Below, piece after piece: positions 1 to 5,614 of a stretch of 7,558 nucleotides of DNA. The notes under the pieces were generated by a model. The model ran no database searches. It was not told where the DNA came from and saw only the letters and a list, made by a program, of their open reading frames with translations. Source of the stretch: Gammaproteobacteria bacterium (GTDB taxonomy: Bacteria; Pseudomonadota; Gammaproteobacteria; Pseudomonadales; Pseudohongiellaceae); the NCBI GenBank assembly GCA_947377625.1, contig CANCGR010000109.1, forward strand, positions 1-7,558, given 5' to 3'. Position 1 is the stretch's first letter; each line of letters opens with the position of its first letter. The translations under genes were made by a program, and so were the position numbers.

Positions 1-1104
1 GTCGCGGTGGATCAACTCGTGATCCCCTTCGTAACCGAGGATGCTGAATATCTGTTCGCTGGATTTGCCCAAAATAAGCACGGTTTCATCATAGTCGTAA
101 TTAACCAGACCATTTGCCACCGCCTTGCCGCTTTCGTCGTGGCAGGCCACCAGGTCGCCACGTTTGAACTGGCCACTGACTGATTTCACACCCACTGGCA
201 GCAGACTCTTGCCGGAGCTGGTCAGCACTTTCACAGCCCCTTGGTCGAGCACTAAAACGCCTCTCACTTGCAGATGACTGGCGAGCCATTGCTTGCGGGC
301 TGCAATTGGTTGTTTTTCCGGCAACAACAGCGTGCCCAGAGCTGCACCACTGTGCAGCGCCGTCAGCACATCTGGTGAACTGCCATGCACGATGCACGTA
401 GCCGTGCCGGAACGTGAAGCCAGGCGAGCTGCACGGATCTTGGTAAGCATGCCTCCTTTGCCCAGCGCGCCACCGCCGCCGGCCACTGCCATCAGCATTT
501 CATCACTGCTGCTGGCTTCGCTGATCAATTTGGCTTCGGAATTGTTGCGAGGATCGGCATCGAAAACCCCTTGTTGGTCCGTAAGGATTACCAGCACATC
601 GGCATTGATGAGATTGGCTACCAGTGCAGCGAGGGTGTCATTGTCACCAAAACAGATTTCATCGGTAACCACAGTATCGTTTTCATTGATGACCGGAATC
701 ACCTTCATATCGAGCAAGGCGCGTAGCGTTGAGCGCGCATTCAGATAACGTTTGCGGTTGGAAAGGTCATCGTGAGTCAGCAGTATCTGGGCAGTGTGTT
801 TGCCGAATTTTTTGAACTGGGATTCATAGGCCTGGATCAAACCCATCTGGCCCACCGCAGCAGCCGCCTGCTGCTCATGGATGGCAGTGGGTCGCCCTGG
901 CAGACCCAAGCGGCTAACGCCCTCTGCGACGGCTCCTGAAGACACCAGCACCACATCCAGTCCTTGGTCCTGCAATTGGCAGATCTGTTTGCCCCAGCGG
1001 GCGATGCTGTCGATGTTGAGCCCTTTGCCATTGTCGGTCAGCAAGGAGCTACCAATCTTGATCACCCAGGTACGGGCTGTCTTGAGAAGATCGCGGTTAC
1101 CCAT
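1..1104 (-). CDS. proB: Glutamate 5-kinase (3' end cut by window edge)
   Basis: ProB phosphorylates L-glutamate with ATP to gamma-glutamyl phosphate, the first and normally proline-inhibited step of proline synthesis in the cytoplasm. The frame is open from ATG at 1104 to base 1, giving 368 residues with no stop; E. coli ProB has 367, so only a few residues should be missing. The amino-acid kinase domain covers roughly residues 12-260: the phosphate-binding stretch VIKIGSS (14-20), VSSGAVAEG (54-62), PVINENDTV (137-145), FGDND (152-156), TDQQGVFDADPR (175-186) and the glycine-rich GGALGKGGMLTK (211-222). Residues about 278-368 form the C-terminal PUA domain. The start lies 3 nt after the obgE stop, so the two genes are co-transcribed and probably translationally coupled; only a weak GGGA-like ribosome site is present, inside the end of obgE. 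All kinase motifs look intact. Identification is from family motifs and the usual obgE-proB neighbourhood. Confidence 0.95.
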   Translation of the reverse strand, partial: MGNRDLLKTARTWVIKIGSSLLTDNGKGLNIDSIARWGKQICQLQDQGLDVVLVSSGAVAEGVSRLGLPGRPTAIHEQQAAAAVGQMGLIQAYESQFKKFGKHTAQILLTHDDLSNRKRYLNARSTLRALLDMKVIPVINENDTVVTDEICFGDNDTLAALVANLINADVLVILTDQQGVFDADPRNNSEAKLISEASSSDEMLMAVAGGGGALGKGGMLTKIRAARLASRSGTATCIVHGSSPDVLTALHSGAALGTLLLPEKQPIAARKQWLASHLQVRGVLVLDQGAVKVLTSSGKSLLPVGVKSVSGQFKRGDLVACHDESGKAVANGLVNYDYDETVLILGKSSEQIFSILGYEGDHELIHRD

Positions 1105-1107
1105 CGT

Positions 1108-2295
1108 CTAATCCCGGTATTCCACTTCCACGTCCAGATTGTCGTCATCAATGTCATCATCATCCTTGTTGTTGCGCTCACGCCAAAGTGCACGTGCACG
1201 CTCAATGCTCTGACGGATTTCGTATTGCATTTGTTCTTGCACTTTCTGGTCGTGGGCCCGGTAGTCTTCGTCCTCACGCAGCAAACGCTTCTGCTCGTTG
1301 ATCGACTCCATCAAGGCTTCACACAATTCGCGCGTACCTGCACGCTCAACCGCCGAGATGGCATAGACGCGGCCGGTCCAGTTCAGGGCTTCCACGATGT
1401 GCTCCTGCATGGCCTGTCGCTCATCAGCAGGCAGCAAATCCATTTTGTTCAGCACCAACCAGCGTTCGCGCACAGACAGAGTCGGAGAGAACTGTTCCAG
1501 CTCGCGGATAATGACTTCTGCAGATTCAACAGGATCACTCTCATCCGGCGGGAATACATCAACCAGATGCAGCAACACCCGGGTGCGGGCCAGATGTTTG
1601 AGAAAACGGATACCCAGCCCGGCCCCTGATGAGGCACCCTCGATAAGACCGGGAATATCGGCCATCACAAAACTGCTCTCTTCGCCCACGCTGACCACGC
1701 CCAGATTGGGCACCAGCGTGGTAAAAGGATAATCGGCCACTTTCGGACGCGCGGAAGAGACAGCCGTTATCAGTGAGGATTTGCCGGCATTGGGCAAGCC
1801 CAACAGCCCTACATCGGCCACCAGTTTCAGCTGCAGCTGCAAACGACGTATTTCACCCGGCTTGCCTGGTGTGGTTTTGCGCGGGCTGCGATTGACGCTG
1901 GATTTGAAGCGCGCATTGCCAAGCCCGCGAGCGCCACCTTGCGCCACCAGCAAGCGCTGGCCGGGGTTGACCAAATCACCCATCAGTTCCTGGGTATCGG
2001 CTTCATAGACACTGGTGCCTACTGGCACCCTTACCAGCAAGTCATCGCCACCCAGACCGGAGCAATTGGTTTTGCCACCCCGCTCGCCCGCTTTGGCGCG
2101 ATAACGCGGCTCAAAACGGAAATCGACCAAGGTATTGAGACTGTCATCGGCGACCAGATAGATGCTGCCGCCGTCGCCGCCGTCGCCACCATCGGGACCG
2201 CCCTTGTCCATGAATTTCATGCGCAGGAAACTCAGACAGCCATTGCCGCCGTTACCTGCTTCCACAATGATCTCTGCTTCATCGACGAATTTCAT
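1108..2295 (-). CDS. obgE: Obg-family ribosome-assembly GTPase
   Basis: ObgE (CgtA) is an essential GTPase that binds the 50S subunit, acts late in its assembly and links growth to the stringent response. The protein has 395 residues, against 390 in E. coli. The glycine-rich Obg fold occupies about residues 1-158, with the typical GGPDGGDGGDGG run at 32-43. The GTPase domain follows: G1 GLPNAGKS (166-173), switch I FTT (191-193), G3 DIPG (213-216), G4 NKMD (283-286) and G5 SAV (314-316). The C-terminus is strongly acidic (DDDDIDDDN from about 378), as in the E. coli-type proteins. The ATG at 2295 gives the canonical MKFVDEA start; GGGA lies 4 nt upstream as a modest ribosome site. The gene follows rpmA but is separated from it by an intrinsic terminator, and proB starts 3 nt downstream. 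All nucleotide-binding motifs are complete. Confidence 0.97.
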   Translation of the reverse strand: MKFVDEAEIIVEAGNGGNGCLSFLRMKFMDKGGPDGGDGGDGGSIYLVADDSLNTLVDFRFEPRYRAKAGERGGKTNCSGLGGDDLLVRVPVGTSVYEADTQELMGDLVNPGQRLLVAQGGARGLGNARFKSSVNRSPRKTTPGKPGEIRRLQLQLKLVADVGLLGLPNAGKSSLITAVSSARPKVADYPFTTLVPNLGVVSVGEESSFVMADIPGLIEGASSGAGLGIRFLKHLARTRVLLHLVDVFPPDESDPVESAEVIIRELEQFSPTLSVRERWLVLNKMDLLPADERQAMQEHIVEALNWTGRVYAISAVERAGTRELCEALMESINEQKRLLREDEDYRAHDQKVQEQMQYEIRQSIERARALWRERNNKDDDDIDDDNLDVEVEYRD

Positions 2296-2343
2296 GACAT
2301 CCCAATATTAGTCCGCTAACTCATGTTCATGGAAAGCGTAAAT

Positions 2344-2377
2344 AAAAAAAAACCCTGTAGAACAGGGCTTTTTTTAG
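2344..2377 (-). terminator. Rho-independent terminator after rpmA
   Basis: Read on the minus strand this is an A-rich run, then CCCTGT, a 3-nt loop, ACAGGG, then nine consecutive T. The stem arms are 2362-2367 and 2353-2358, and the U-tract corresponds to 2344-2352. It begins about 15 nt after the rpmA stop, the normal position for an intrinsic terminator, and lies about 50 nt before obgE. It should end most rplU-rpmA transcripts, so obgE-proB expression needs readthrough or another promoter. The A-run on the other flank (2369-2375 read as A on the minus strand) could pair with the U-tract and lengthen the stem. Confidence 0.9.
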
Positions 2378-2391
2378 TCGTGTGTTCGATT

Positions 2392-2664
2392 TTAAGCGTT
2401 TGCTGCTTCCGCAGCCTCAATGCTCACGAACATGCGTGCACGCGGGCCTTTGATTTCAAACTTCACGGCGCCGGTGGCTTTGGCAAACAAGGTATGATCC
2501 TTGCCAATGCCAACATTTTCACCCGCATGGTATTTGGTGCCACGCTGACGCACGAGAATGTTGCCAGCCAGCACTACTTGACCGCCGAACCTTTTCACGC
2601 CGAGGCGTTTGGATTGGGAATCGCGGCCGTTACTGGTACTACCGCCTGCTTTCTTGTGAGCCAT
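2392..2664 (-). CDS. rpmA: 50S ribosomal protein L27
   Basis: L27 is a bacterial large-subunit protein whose N-terminal tail reaches the peptidyl transferase centre and helps place tRNA substrates. The 90-residue protein opens with MAHKKAGGSTSNGRDSQ and continues with KRLGVKRFGG (19-28) and VRQRGTKYHAG (38-48), all hallmark L27 sequence; E. coli L27 has 85 residues and the extra residues are an alanine/glutamate-rich C-terminal tail. The N-terminus is of the uncleaved type, with no Firmicute-like extension before the AHKKAGG motif. AGGAG at 2671-2675 lies 6 nt before the ATG, a strong ribosome site. The gene follows rplU by 81 nt and is followed closely by an intrinsic terminator. Confidence 0.98.
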   Translation of the reverse strand: MAHKKAGGSTSNGRDSQSKRLGVKRFGGQVVLAGNILVRQRGTKYHAGENVGIGKDHTLFAKATGAVKFEIKGPRARMFVSIEAAEAANA

Positions 2665-2688
2665 TGTCTACTCCTGAAACTTTCTCTT

Positions 2689-2726
2689 AATCTGCGTCAA
2701 TCAATCTGCGTCAATCAATCTGCATC
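2689..2726. repeat. 14-bp tandem repeat between rplU and rpmA
   Basis: Two perfect copies of AATCTGCGTCAATC (2689-2702 and 2703-2716) are followed by a partial copy, AATCTGCATC (2717-2726), with one mismatch. On the transcribed strand the unit reads GATTGACGCAGATT. It lies in the 81-nt untranslated spacer upstream of the rpmA ribosome site. The unit is not a multiple of three and no coding role is visible. Replication slippage is the simplest origin; it may vary in copy number between strains. Confidence 0.9.
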
Positions 2727-2745
2727 GCTAAAGCTGTGTCGCTGA

Positions 2746-3057
2746 TCAGGCACTAATGCCAGTGATCTTTACTTCAGTAAACCACTGTCTGTGGCCCTGC
2801 TGTTTACGATAATGCTTGCGACGACGGAATTTGATGATTGTTACTTTGTCAGCACGGCCATGGCTGATGATTTCAGCAGTGACTACGCCATTGGCGATAT
2901 AAGGCGCGCCAATTTTTACATCGGTACCTGAGCCTGCCATCAGCACTTTGTCAAAGCTGATGCTGGCGCCGGTTGCTTCTTCGATTTTATCCAGCTTCAG
3001 CACTTCGCCTTCAACTACACGATGCTGCTTGCCGCCACTTAAAATTACTGCGTACAT
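2746..3057 (-). CDS. rplU: 50S ribosomal protein L21
   Basis: L21 is a primary 23S rRNA-binding protein of the large subunit. The protein from ATG 3057 has 103 residues, the same as E. coli L21, and begins MYAVILSGGKQHRV, the canonical N-terminus. The basic RNA-binding segment KFRRRKHYRKQQGHRQ spans residues 76-91, and the protein ends in VKITGISA as in E. coli. An in-frame TTG at 3069 would add four residues (MERV), but it overlaps the Shine-Dalgarno sequence GGAG (3064-3067) that serves the ATG at 3057, so the shorter start is preferred. It is the first gene of the rplU-rpmA transcript, driven by a promoter around 3207-3236 with a leader of about 140 nt. Confidence 0.98.
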   Translation of the reverse strand: MYAVILSGGKQHRVVEGEVLKLDKIEEATGASISFDKVLMAGSGTDVKIGAPYIANGVVTAEIISHGRADKVTIIKFRRRKHYRKQQGHRQWFTEVKITGISA

Positions 3058-3063
3058 AACCCG

Positions 3064-3067
3064 CTCC
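3064..3067 (-). promoter_or_regulatory. rplU Shine-Dalgarno sequence
   Basis: GGAG on the minus strand with a 6-nt spacer to the ATG at 3057. It decides the start: the alternative TTG at 3069 overlaps this site and would leave a non-canonical L21 N-terminus. Confidence 0.85.
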
Positions 3068-3073
3068 AATCCT

Positions 3074-3201
3074 GGCCGAATGGGCCTTTGATGGTCTGTC
3101 TGATGGTCTTTCTATGAGTCTTTCTATAGGTCTTTCGATGAGCCAATCCAAAGTCGATCTGGATCATTCACAGGCCCATTTAATGAGCCCCTTGCGAAGG
3201 G
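3074..3201 (-). promoter_or_regulatory. Structured 5' leader of rplU-rpmA
   Basis: From the predicted transcription start near 3200 to the ribosome site, the leader holds several potential stem-loops. At the 5' end, CCCTT (3201-3197) pairs with AAGGG (3193-3189) around a 3-nt loop. Next, GGCTCA (3189-3184) pairs with TGGGCC (3178-3173), with one G-U pair. ATCCA (3164-3160) can pair with TGGAT (3150-3146). Finally, GGCC (3086-3083) can pair with GGCC (3077-3074) just before the Shine-Dalgarno. The first two share base 3189 only. Ribosomal-protein leaders often carry autoregulatory or attenuating structures, but I do not recognise this as a named leader family; the folds were drawn by eye. Confidence 0.4.
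3089..3148. repeat. Degenerate 12-bp tandem repeat in the rplU leader
   Basis: Five consecutive 12-bp units on the plus strand: TGATGGTCTGTC (3089-3100), TGATGGTCTTTC (3101-3112), TATGAGTCTTTC (3113-3124), TATAGGTCTTTC (3125-3136) and a more diverged GATGAGCCAATC (3137-3148). On the rplU sense strand the consensus is GAAAGACCATCA. The block lies between the promoter and the rplU ribosome site, so it is transcribed as leader RNA. The divergence between units suggests an older duplication rather than a recent slippage event. Confidence 0.85.
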
Positions 3202-3206
3202 CGGCG

Positions 3207-3236
3207 ATTGTACGGAAATACACCCCGCAGGCGCAA
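3207..3236 (-). promoter_or_regulatory. Sigma70-type promoter for rplU-rpmA
   Basis: On the minus strand, TTGCGC (3236-3231) and TACAAT (3212-3207) are separated by 18 bp. The -10 matches the TATAAT consensus at five of six positions and the -35 begins TTG. Transcription would start near 3200, about 140 nt before the rplU start. No other equally good pair is seen in the divergent region on this strand. Confidence 0.7.
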
Positions 3237-3317
3237 CCCTTGTTTTCATCAAGCTGGGAATTCGGGGCTAACAGGCGCCCGCTCCGTGGAAAGCATGTGA
3301 AGAACCCGGCACTTCCG

Positions 3318-3346
3318 TTGAATTGGCCGGGTGCAGACAGTAGGAT
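3318..3346 (+). promoter_or_regulatory. Sigma70-type promoter for ispB
   Basis: TTGAAT (3318-3323) and TAGGAT (3341-3346) are separated by exactly 17 bp. Transcription would start near 3353, leaving a leader of about 50 nt before the ispB ATG. It is divergent from the rplU promoter, with about 80 bp between the two -35 elements; no recognisable operator is visible between them. Confidence 0.6.
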
Positions 3347-3359
3347 GCCGAACTCTTTC

Positions 3360-3381
3360 CCGGCACCCCGGGCCGTGCCGG
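3360..3381 (+). promoter_or_regulatory. GC-rich stem-loop in the ispB leader
   Basis: CCGGCAC (3360-3366) and GTGCCGG (3375-3381) form a perfect 7-bp inverted repeat around an 8-nt loop, CCCGGGCC. It lies just after the predicted ispB transcription start and 15 nt before the AGGT ribosome site (3397-3400). It has no T-tract, so it is not an obvious terminator. It could stabilise the 5' end of the mRNA or affect translation; the perfect symmetry also fits a DNA-binding site. Confidence 0.5.
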
Positions 3382-3405
3382 CCCCAGTCAGCCTACAGGT
3401 AACCC

Positions 3406-4371
3406 ATGGTCAAGCATATCCATGCCATTGTGGCGGATGATTTCGCTGCCCTTAATCGCAAAGTCGTATCGCAGTTGCACTCGCAGGTTCCCCTGATTGA
3501 GAGCATAGGCCATTACATCATCGAAGCCGGCGGCAAACGCATGCGCCCTACGATGGCGCTGCTGTGCGCCAAGGCACTCGGCTATCAAGGTGATCGACAT
3601 GTTGATCTGGCGACCGTCATCGAGTTTCTGCACACCGCCACGCTGCTGCATGATGATGTCGTCGACATGTCGGAAATGCGCAGAGGCCGACCCACCGCCA
3701 ATGTGAAATGGGACAACCCCTCCAGCGTATTGGTCGGCGATTTCATTTATTCCCGCGCTTTTGAGTTGCTGGTCAGCATCGGCAGTATGCCGATCATGGA
3801 TGTCATGGCCTCCACCACCAACAGAATTTCTGAAGGCGAAGTACTGCAGCTGTTTCACAAGAAAAATCCCGACACCACCGAAGCCTCCTATTTGCAGGTG
3901 ATTCGCAACAAAACTGCGATCTTGTTTGCTGCAGCCTGCAGCACTGCAGCCATACTGGCGGGCGCCTCCACGACAATTCAGCAACAACTGCACAACTACG
4001 GGCTCGAAGTCGGCATGGCCTTTCAGCTGATTGATGATGTGCTCGACTACGAGGGTACTGGCGCCGCGCTTGGCAAGAATGTGGGCGACGATCTGGCGGA
4101 AGGCAAACCAACAATGCCGCTGATCTTCATCCTGCAGCACGGTTCAACCAGTGAGCGGCAGCTCGTCACTGAGGCGATACAGCACGGAGGCCTTGGCAAA
4201 CTGGAGGAGATCATCGCCATCGTAAAAAGCTCCGGCGCACTGACCCATACCCGCAAGCTGGCTCAACAACGCATCAATGGCGCGCTTGGCAATCTGGCGC
4301 ACATTCCTGCTTCGCCGTTCCGGCGTGGGCTTGAGCTGGTGGCAGATGCGGCCATCAATCGCAGTAACTGA
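3406..4371 (+). CDS. ispB: Octaprenyl (all-trans polyprenyl) diphosphate synthase
   Basis: IspB adds isopentenyl diphosphate units in trans to an allylic primer to build the long side chain of ubiquinone or menaquinone, in the cytoplasm. The 321-residue protein matches E. coli IspB (323). Motifs in order: GKRMRP (43-48, diphosphate contact), the first aspartate-rich motif in LHDDVVD (81-87) followed by MRRGRP, GDFIYSRAF (111-119), GEVLQL (144-149), K169-T170, and the second aspartate-rich motif FQLIDDVLD (206-214) with GKPTMP (233-238). Small residues (A, T) sit just upstream of the first motif, as expected for long-chain products; whether C40 or C45 is made cannot be read from sequence. AGGT lies 5 nt before the ATG. 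It is divergent from rplU, the usual gammaproteobacterial position, and appears monocistronic, with a hairpin just after its stop. Confidence 0.96.
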   Translation: MVKHIHAIVADDFAALNRKVVSQLHSQVPLIESIGHYIIEAGGKRMRPTMALLCAKALGYQGDRHVDLATVIEFLHTATLLHDDVVDMSEMRRGRPTANVKWDNPSSVLVGDFIYSRAFELLVSIGSMPIMDVMASTTNRISEGEVLQLFHKKNPDTTEASYLQVIRNKTAILFAAACSTAAILAGASTTIQQQLHNYGLEVGMAFQLIDDVLDYEGTGAALGKNVGDDLAEGKPTMPLIFILQHGSTSERQLVTEAIQHGGLGKLEEIIAIVKSSGALTHTRKLAQQRINGALGNLAHIPASPFRRGLELVADAAINRSN

Positions 4372-4384
4372 ACAACACCACAAC

Positions 4385-4410
4385 AAGGGTGGATGGAGAC
4401 TTCCACCCTT
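4385..4410. terminator. Hairpin between the convergent ispB and dehydrogenase-family genes
   Basis: AAGGGTGGA (4385-4393) and TCCACCCTT (4402-4410) form a perfect 9-bp inverted repeat with an 8-nt loop. It lies 13 nt after the ispB stop and 13 nt after the stop of the minus-strand gene ending at 4424, so it could serve both. The T-tracts are short (TTT on the plus strand, TTGTTG on the minus strand), so termination may be incomplete. Confidence 0.65.
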
Positions 4411-4423
4411 TACGCCGCGAGTC

Positions 4424-5614
4424 TCACTGCGCCGGCTCAATCACCAGCAAAGCACCATTCCTTTCTTCCGTGAGCACATAGATCAAGCCGTCAGGGCCTT
4501 GTTGCACATCGCGAATACGCTGATGCAGGTCTACCAGCAAACTTTCGCGCTTCTGCTCGCCCTCACTGTTGAATTCAATGCGTTCGATATGGCCGGTGCC
4601 TGGGACGCGCCCTTTCATCATGCCGCCCACGAACAGGTTGTTCTTCCACTGTGGAAAACGCTCGCCGGTGTAGAACATCATGCCGCTGGTCGCAATCGAC
4701 GGCACCCAGATCAATTCCGGCAGCAACACCCCTTCCATCACAGGTACTTTGGAAACGCGTGAGCCATCGTAATCACGGCCGAACGACACCAGCGGCCAGC
4801 CATAATTGCCGCCTTTGCGAATGATATTGACCTCATCGCCGCCTTGCGGGCCATGCTCGCTGGCCCACAGGTCGCCGGTTAAAGGATTGTAGGTAATGCC
4901 TTCGATGGCTCGGTGGCCCATCGACCAGATTTCCGGCAAATAGTCTTTATTGCCAACATAGGGATTGTCGGCAGGAATGGTGCCATCGTCATTGAACCGC
5001 ATCAATTTGCTGATATCGCTGTGCGGATTTTGCGGATTAACCGGATCGCGGCGGAACGGCGATGACATGAACAACTTGCCGTCCGGTGCAAAGCGCAAAC
5101 GTGAGCCAAAGCCGCCTTTGACTGATGACCAGGCGTCTGCCACAAATATATCTTTCACTTCTGTCAGCGCGGTTTCTGCTTCATTCAATCTGCCGCGCCC
5201 CATGGCCATCGTCGAGTAATAGTCCTCACCCTTGGGCGGCTTGCCGCCTTTGACATAAGTGAAATAGACAAGCCGGTTATGTGCAAAATCCGGATGCAAC
5301 ACCACATCCATCAAGCCGGCGGTGGCACCTTTGGCAACCTCGGGAATTCCGCTCACCGCCTTGTCTTCCAGCTTGCCTGCACGTATCAGCCGCAAATTAC
5401 CGGATGCTTCCGCTACCAGAATATTTTTGTCAGGCAGAAACGCCATGCCAAAAGGATTTTTAATGCCTTTCGCAAATACCGAAACTTTGATTTTTGCCGC
5501 CGGGGAATAGGTGTCATAGAACCAAGGCCCATCGCCCAGCGAATTTTGCTGGGCCACAACCGGCATGCCTGCAAACAACAACGCCAGAATTAACAGACTG
5601 CAATTACGTCGCAT
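4424..5614 (-). CDS. Exported beta-propeller protein of the soluble glucose/sorbosone dehydrogenase family
   Basis: The family (E. coli YliI type, Acinetobacter soluble glucose dehydrogenase) oxidises aldoses in the periplasm with PQQ and calcium. The frame opens at 5695, but ATG 5614 is chosen because AAAGGA (5623-5628) lies 8 nt upstream of it. The 396-residue product starts with a signal peptide, MRRN plus a hydrophobic core, with likely cleavage after VVA (19-21). Family segments: NPFGMAFLPD (53-62), GLMDVVLHPDF (100-110), GFGSRLRF (168-175), EIWSMGHR (228-235), the calcium-site-like EHGPQGGDE (253-261), NYGWP (270-274), SGMMFY (310-315) and QRIRDVQQGPDG (365-376). Where family members have HFGSRL with the catalytic His, this protein has GFGSRL (G168). 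The Asn after GHR is Ala (A236) and the Gln of the QGGLLD region appears to be Thr (T98). PQQ-dependent sugar oxidation is therefore doubtful. It overlaps the upstream PepSY-TM gene by 11 nt. Confidence 0.8.
   Translation of the reverse strand: MRRNCSLLILALLFAGMPVVAQQNSLGDGPWFYDTYSPAAKIKVSVFAKGIKNPFGMAFLPDKNILVAEASGNLRLIRAGKLEDKAVSGIPEVAKGATAGLMDVVLHPDFAHNRLVYFTYVKGGKPPKGEDYYSTMAMGRGRLNEAETALTEVKDIFVADAWSSVKGGFGSRLRFAPDGKLFMSSPFRRDPVNPQNPHSDISKLMRFNDDGTIPADNPYVGNKDYLPEIWSMGHRAIEGITYNPLTGDLWASEHGPQGGDEVNIIRKGGNYGWPLVSFGRDYDGSRVSKVPVMEGVLLPELIWVPSIATSGMMFYTGERFPQWKNNLFVGGMMKGRVPGTGHIERIEFNSEGEQKRESLLVDLHQRIRDVQQGPDGLIYVLTEERNGALLVIEPAQ

Larger units (their letters stand above)
3045..3167 (-). 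other. Possible 40-codon upstream ORF in the rplU leader
   Basis: An open frame runs from ATG at 3167 to TAA at 3047-3045, overlapping the first 13 nt of rplU in another frame. The predicted peptide starts MIQIDFGLAH and then has four tetrapeptides in a row, RKTY, RKTH, RKTI and RQTI, followed by KGPFG and a C-terminus ending in LCTQ. The repetition arises because the 12-bp tandem repeat of the leader is in frame. The peptide is basic. No good Shine-Dalgarno sequence precedes the ATG, and a same-frame TGA lies directly before it, so translation is uncertain. If translated, its stop inside rplU would allow translational coupling. It may equally be a chance frame through repeated leader RNA. 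Confidence 0.25.

Noticed and set aside
1130..1165. Low-complexity trinucleotide run at the end of obgE
   Set aside because: It encodes the acidic aspartate-rich tail typical of ObgE proteins, so it is ordinary coding sequence rather than a repeat element.
964..1629. 221-codon plus-strand frame across the obgE-proB junction
   Set aside because: It lies opposite two clearly conserved genes and shows no family motif; the frame is a by-product of codon composition.
2305..2310. TAATAT as a dedicated obgE promoter
   Set aside because: No acceptable -35 at 16-19 bp, and the transcript would start almost at the ATG and lose the ribosome site; kept only as an open question.
3058..3069. Four-residue longer L21 starting at TTG 3069
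   Set aside because: The TTG overlaps the Shine-Dalgarno sequence, and the ATG at 3057 gives the canonical MYAV start and 103-residue length.
3114..3440. 108-codon plus-strand frame across the divergent control region
   Set aside because: It runs through both predicted promoters and into ispB in another frame, and has no recognisable domain.
3388..4140. 250-codon open frame on the minus strand opposite ispB
   Set aside because: It is fully antisense to ispB, whose full set of prenyltransferase motifs and length are intact; the antisense product has no recognisable domain.
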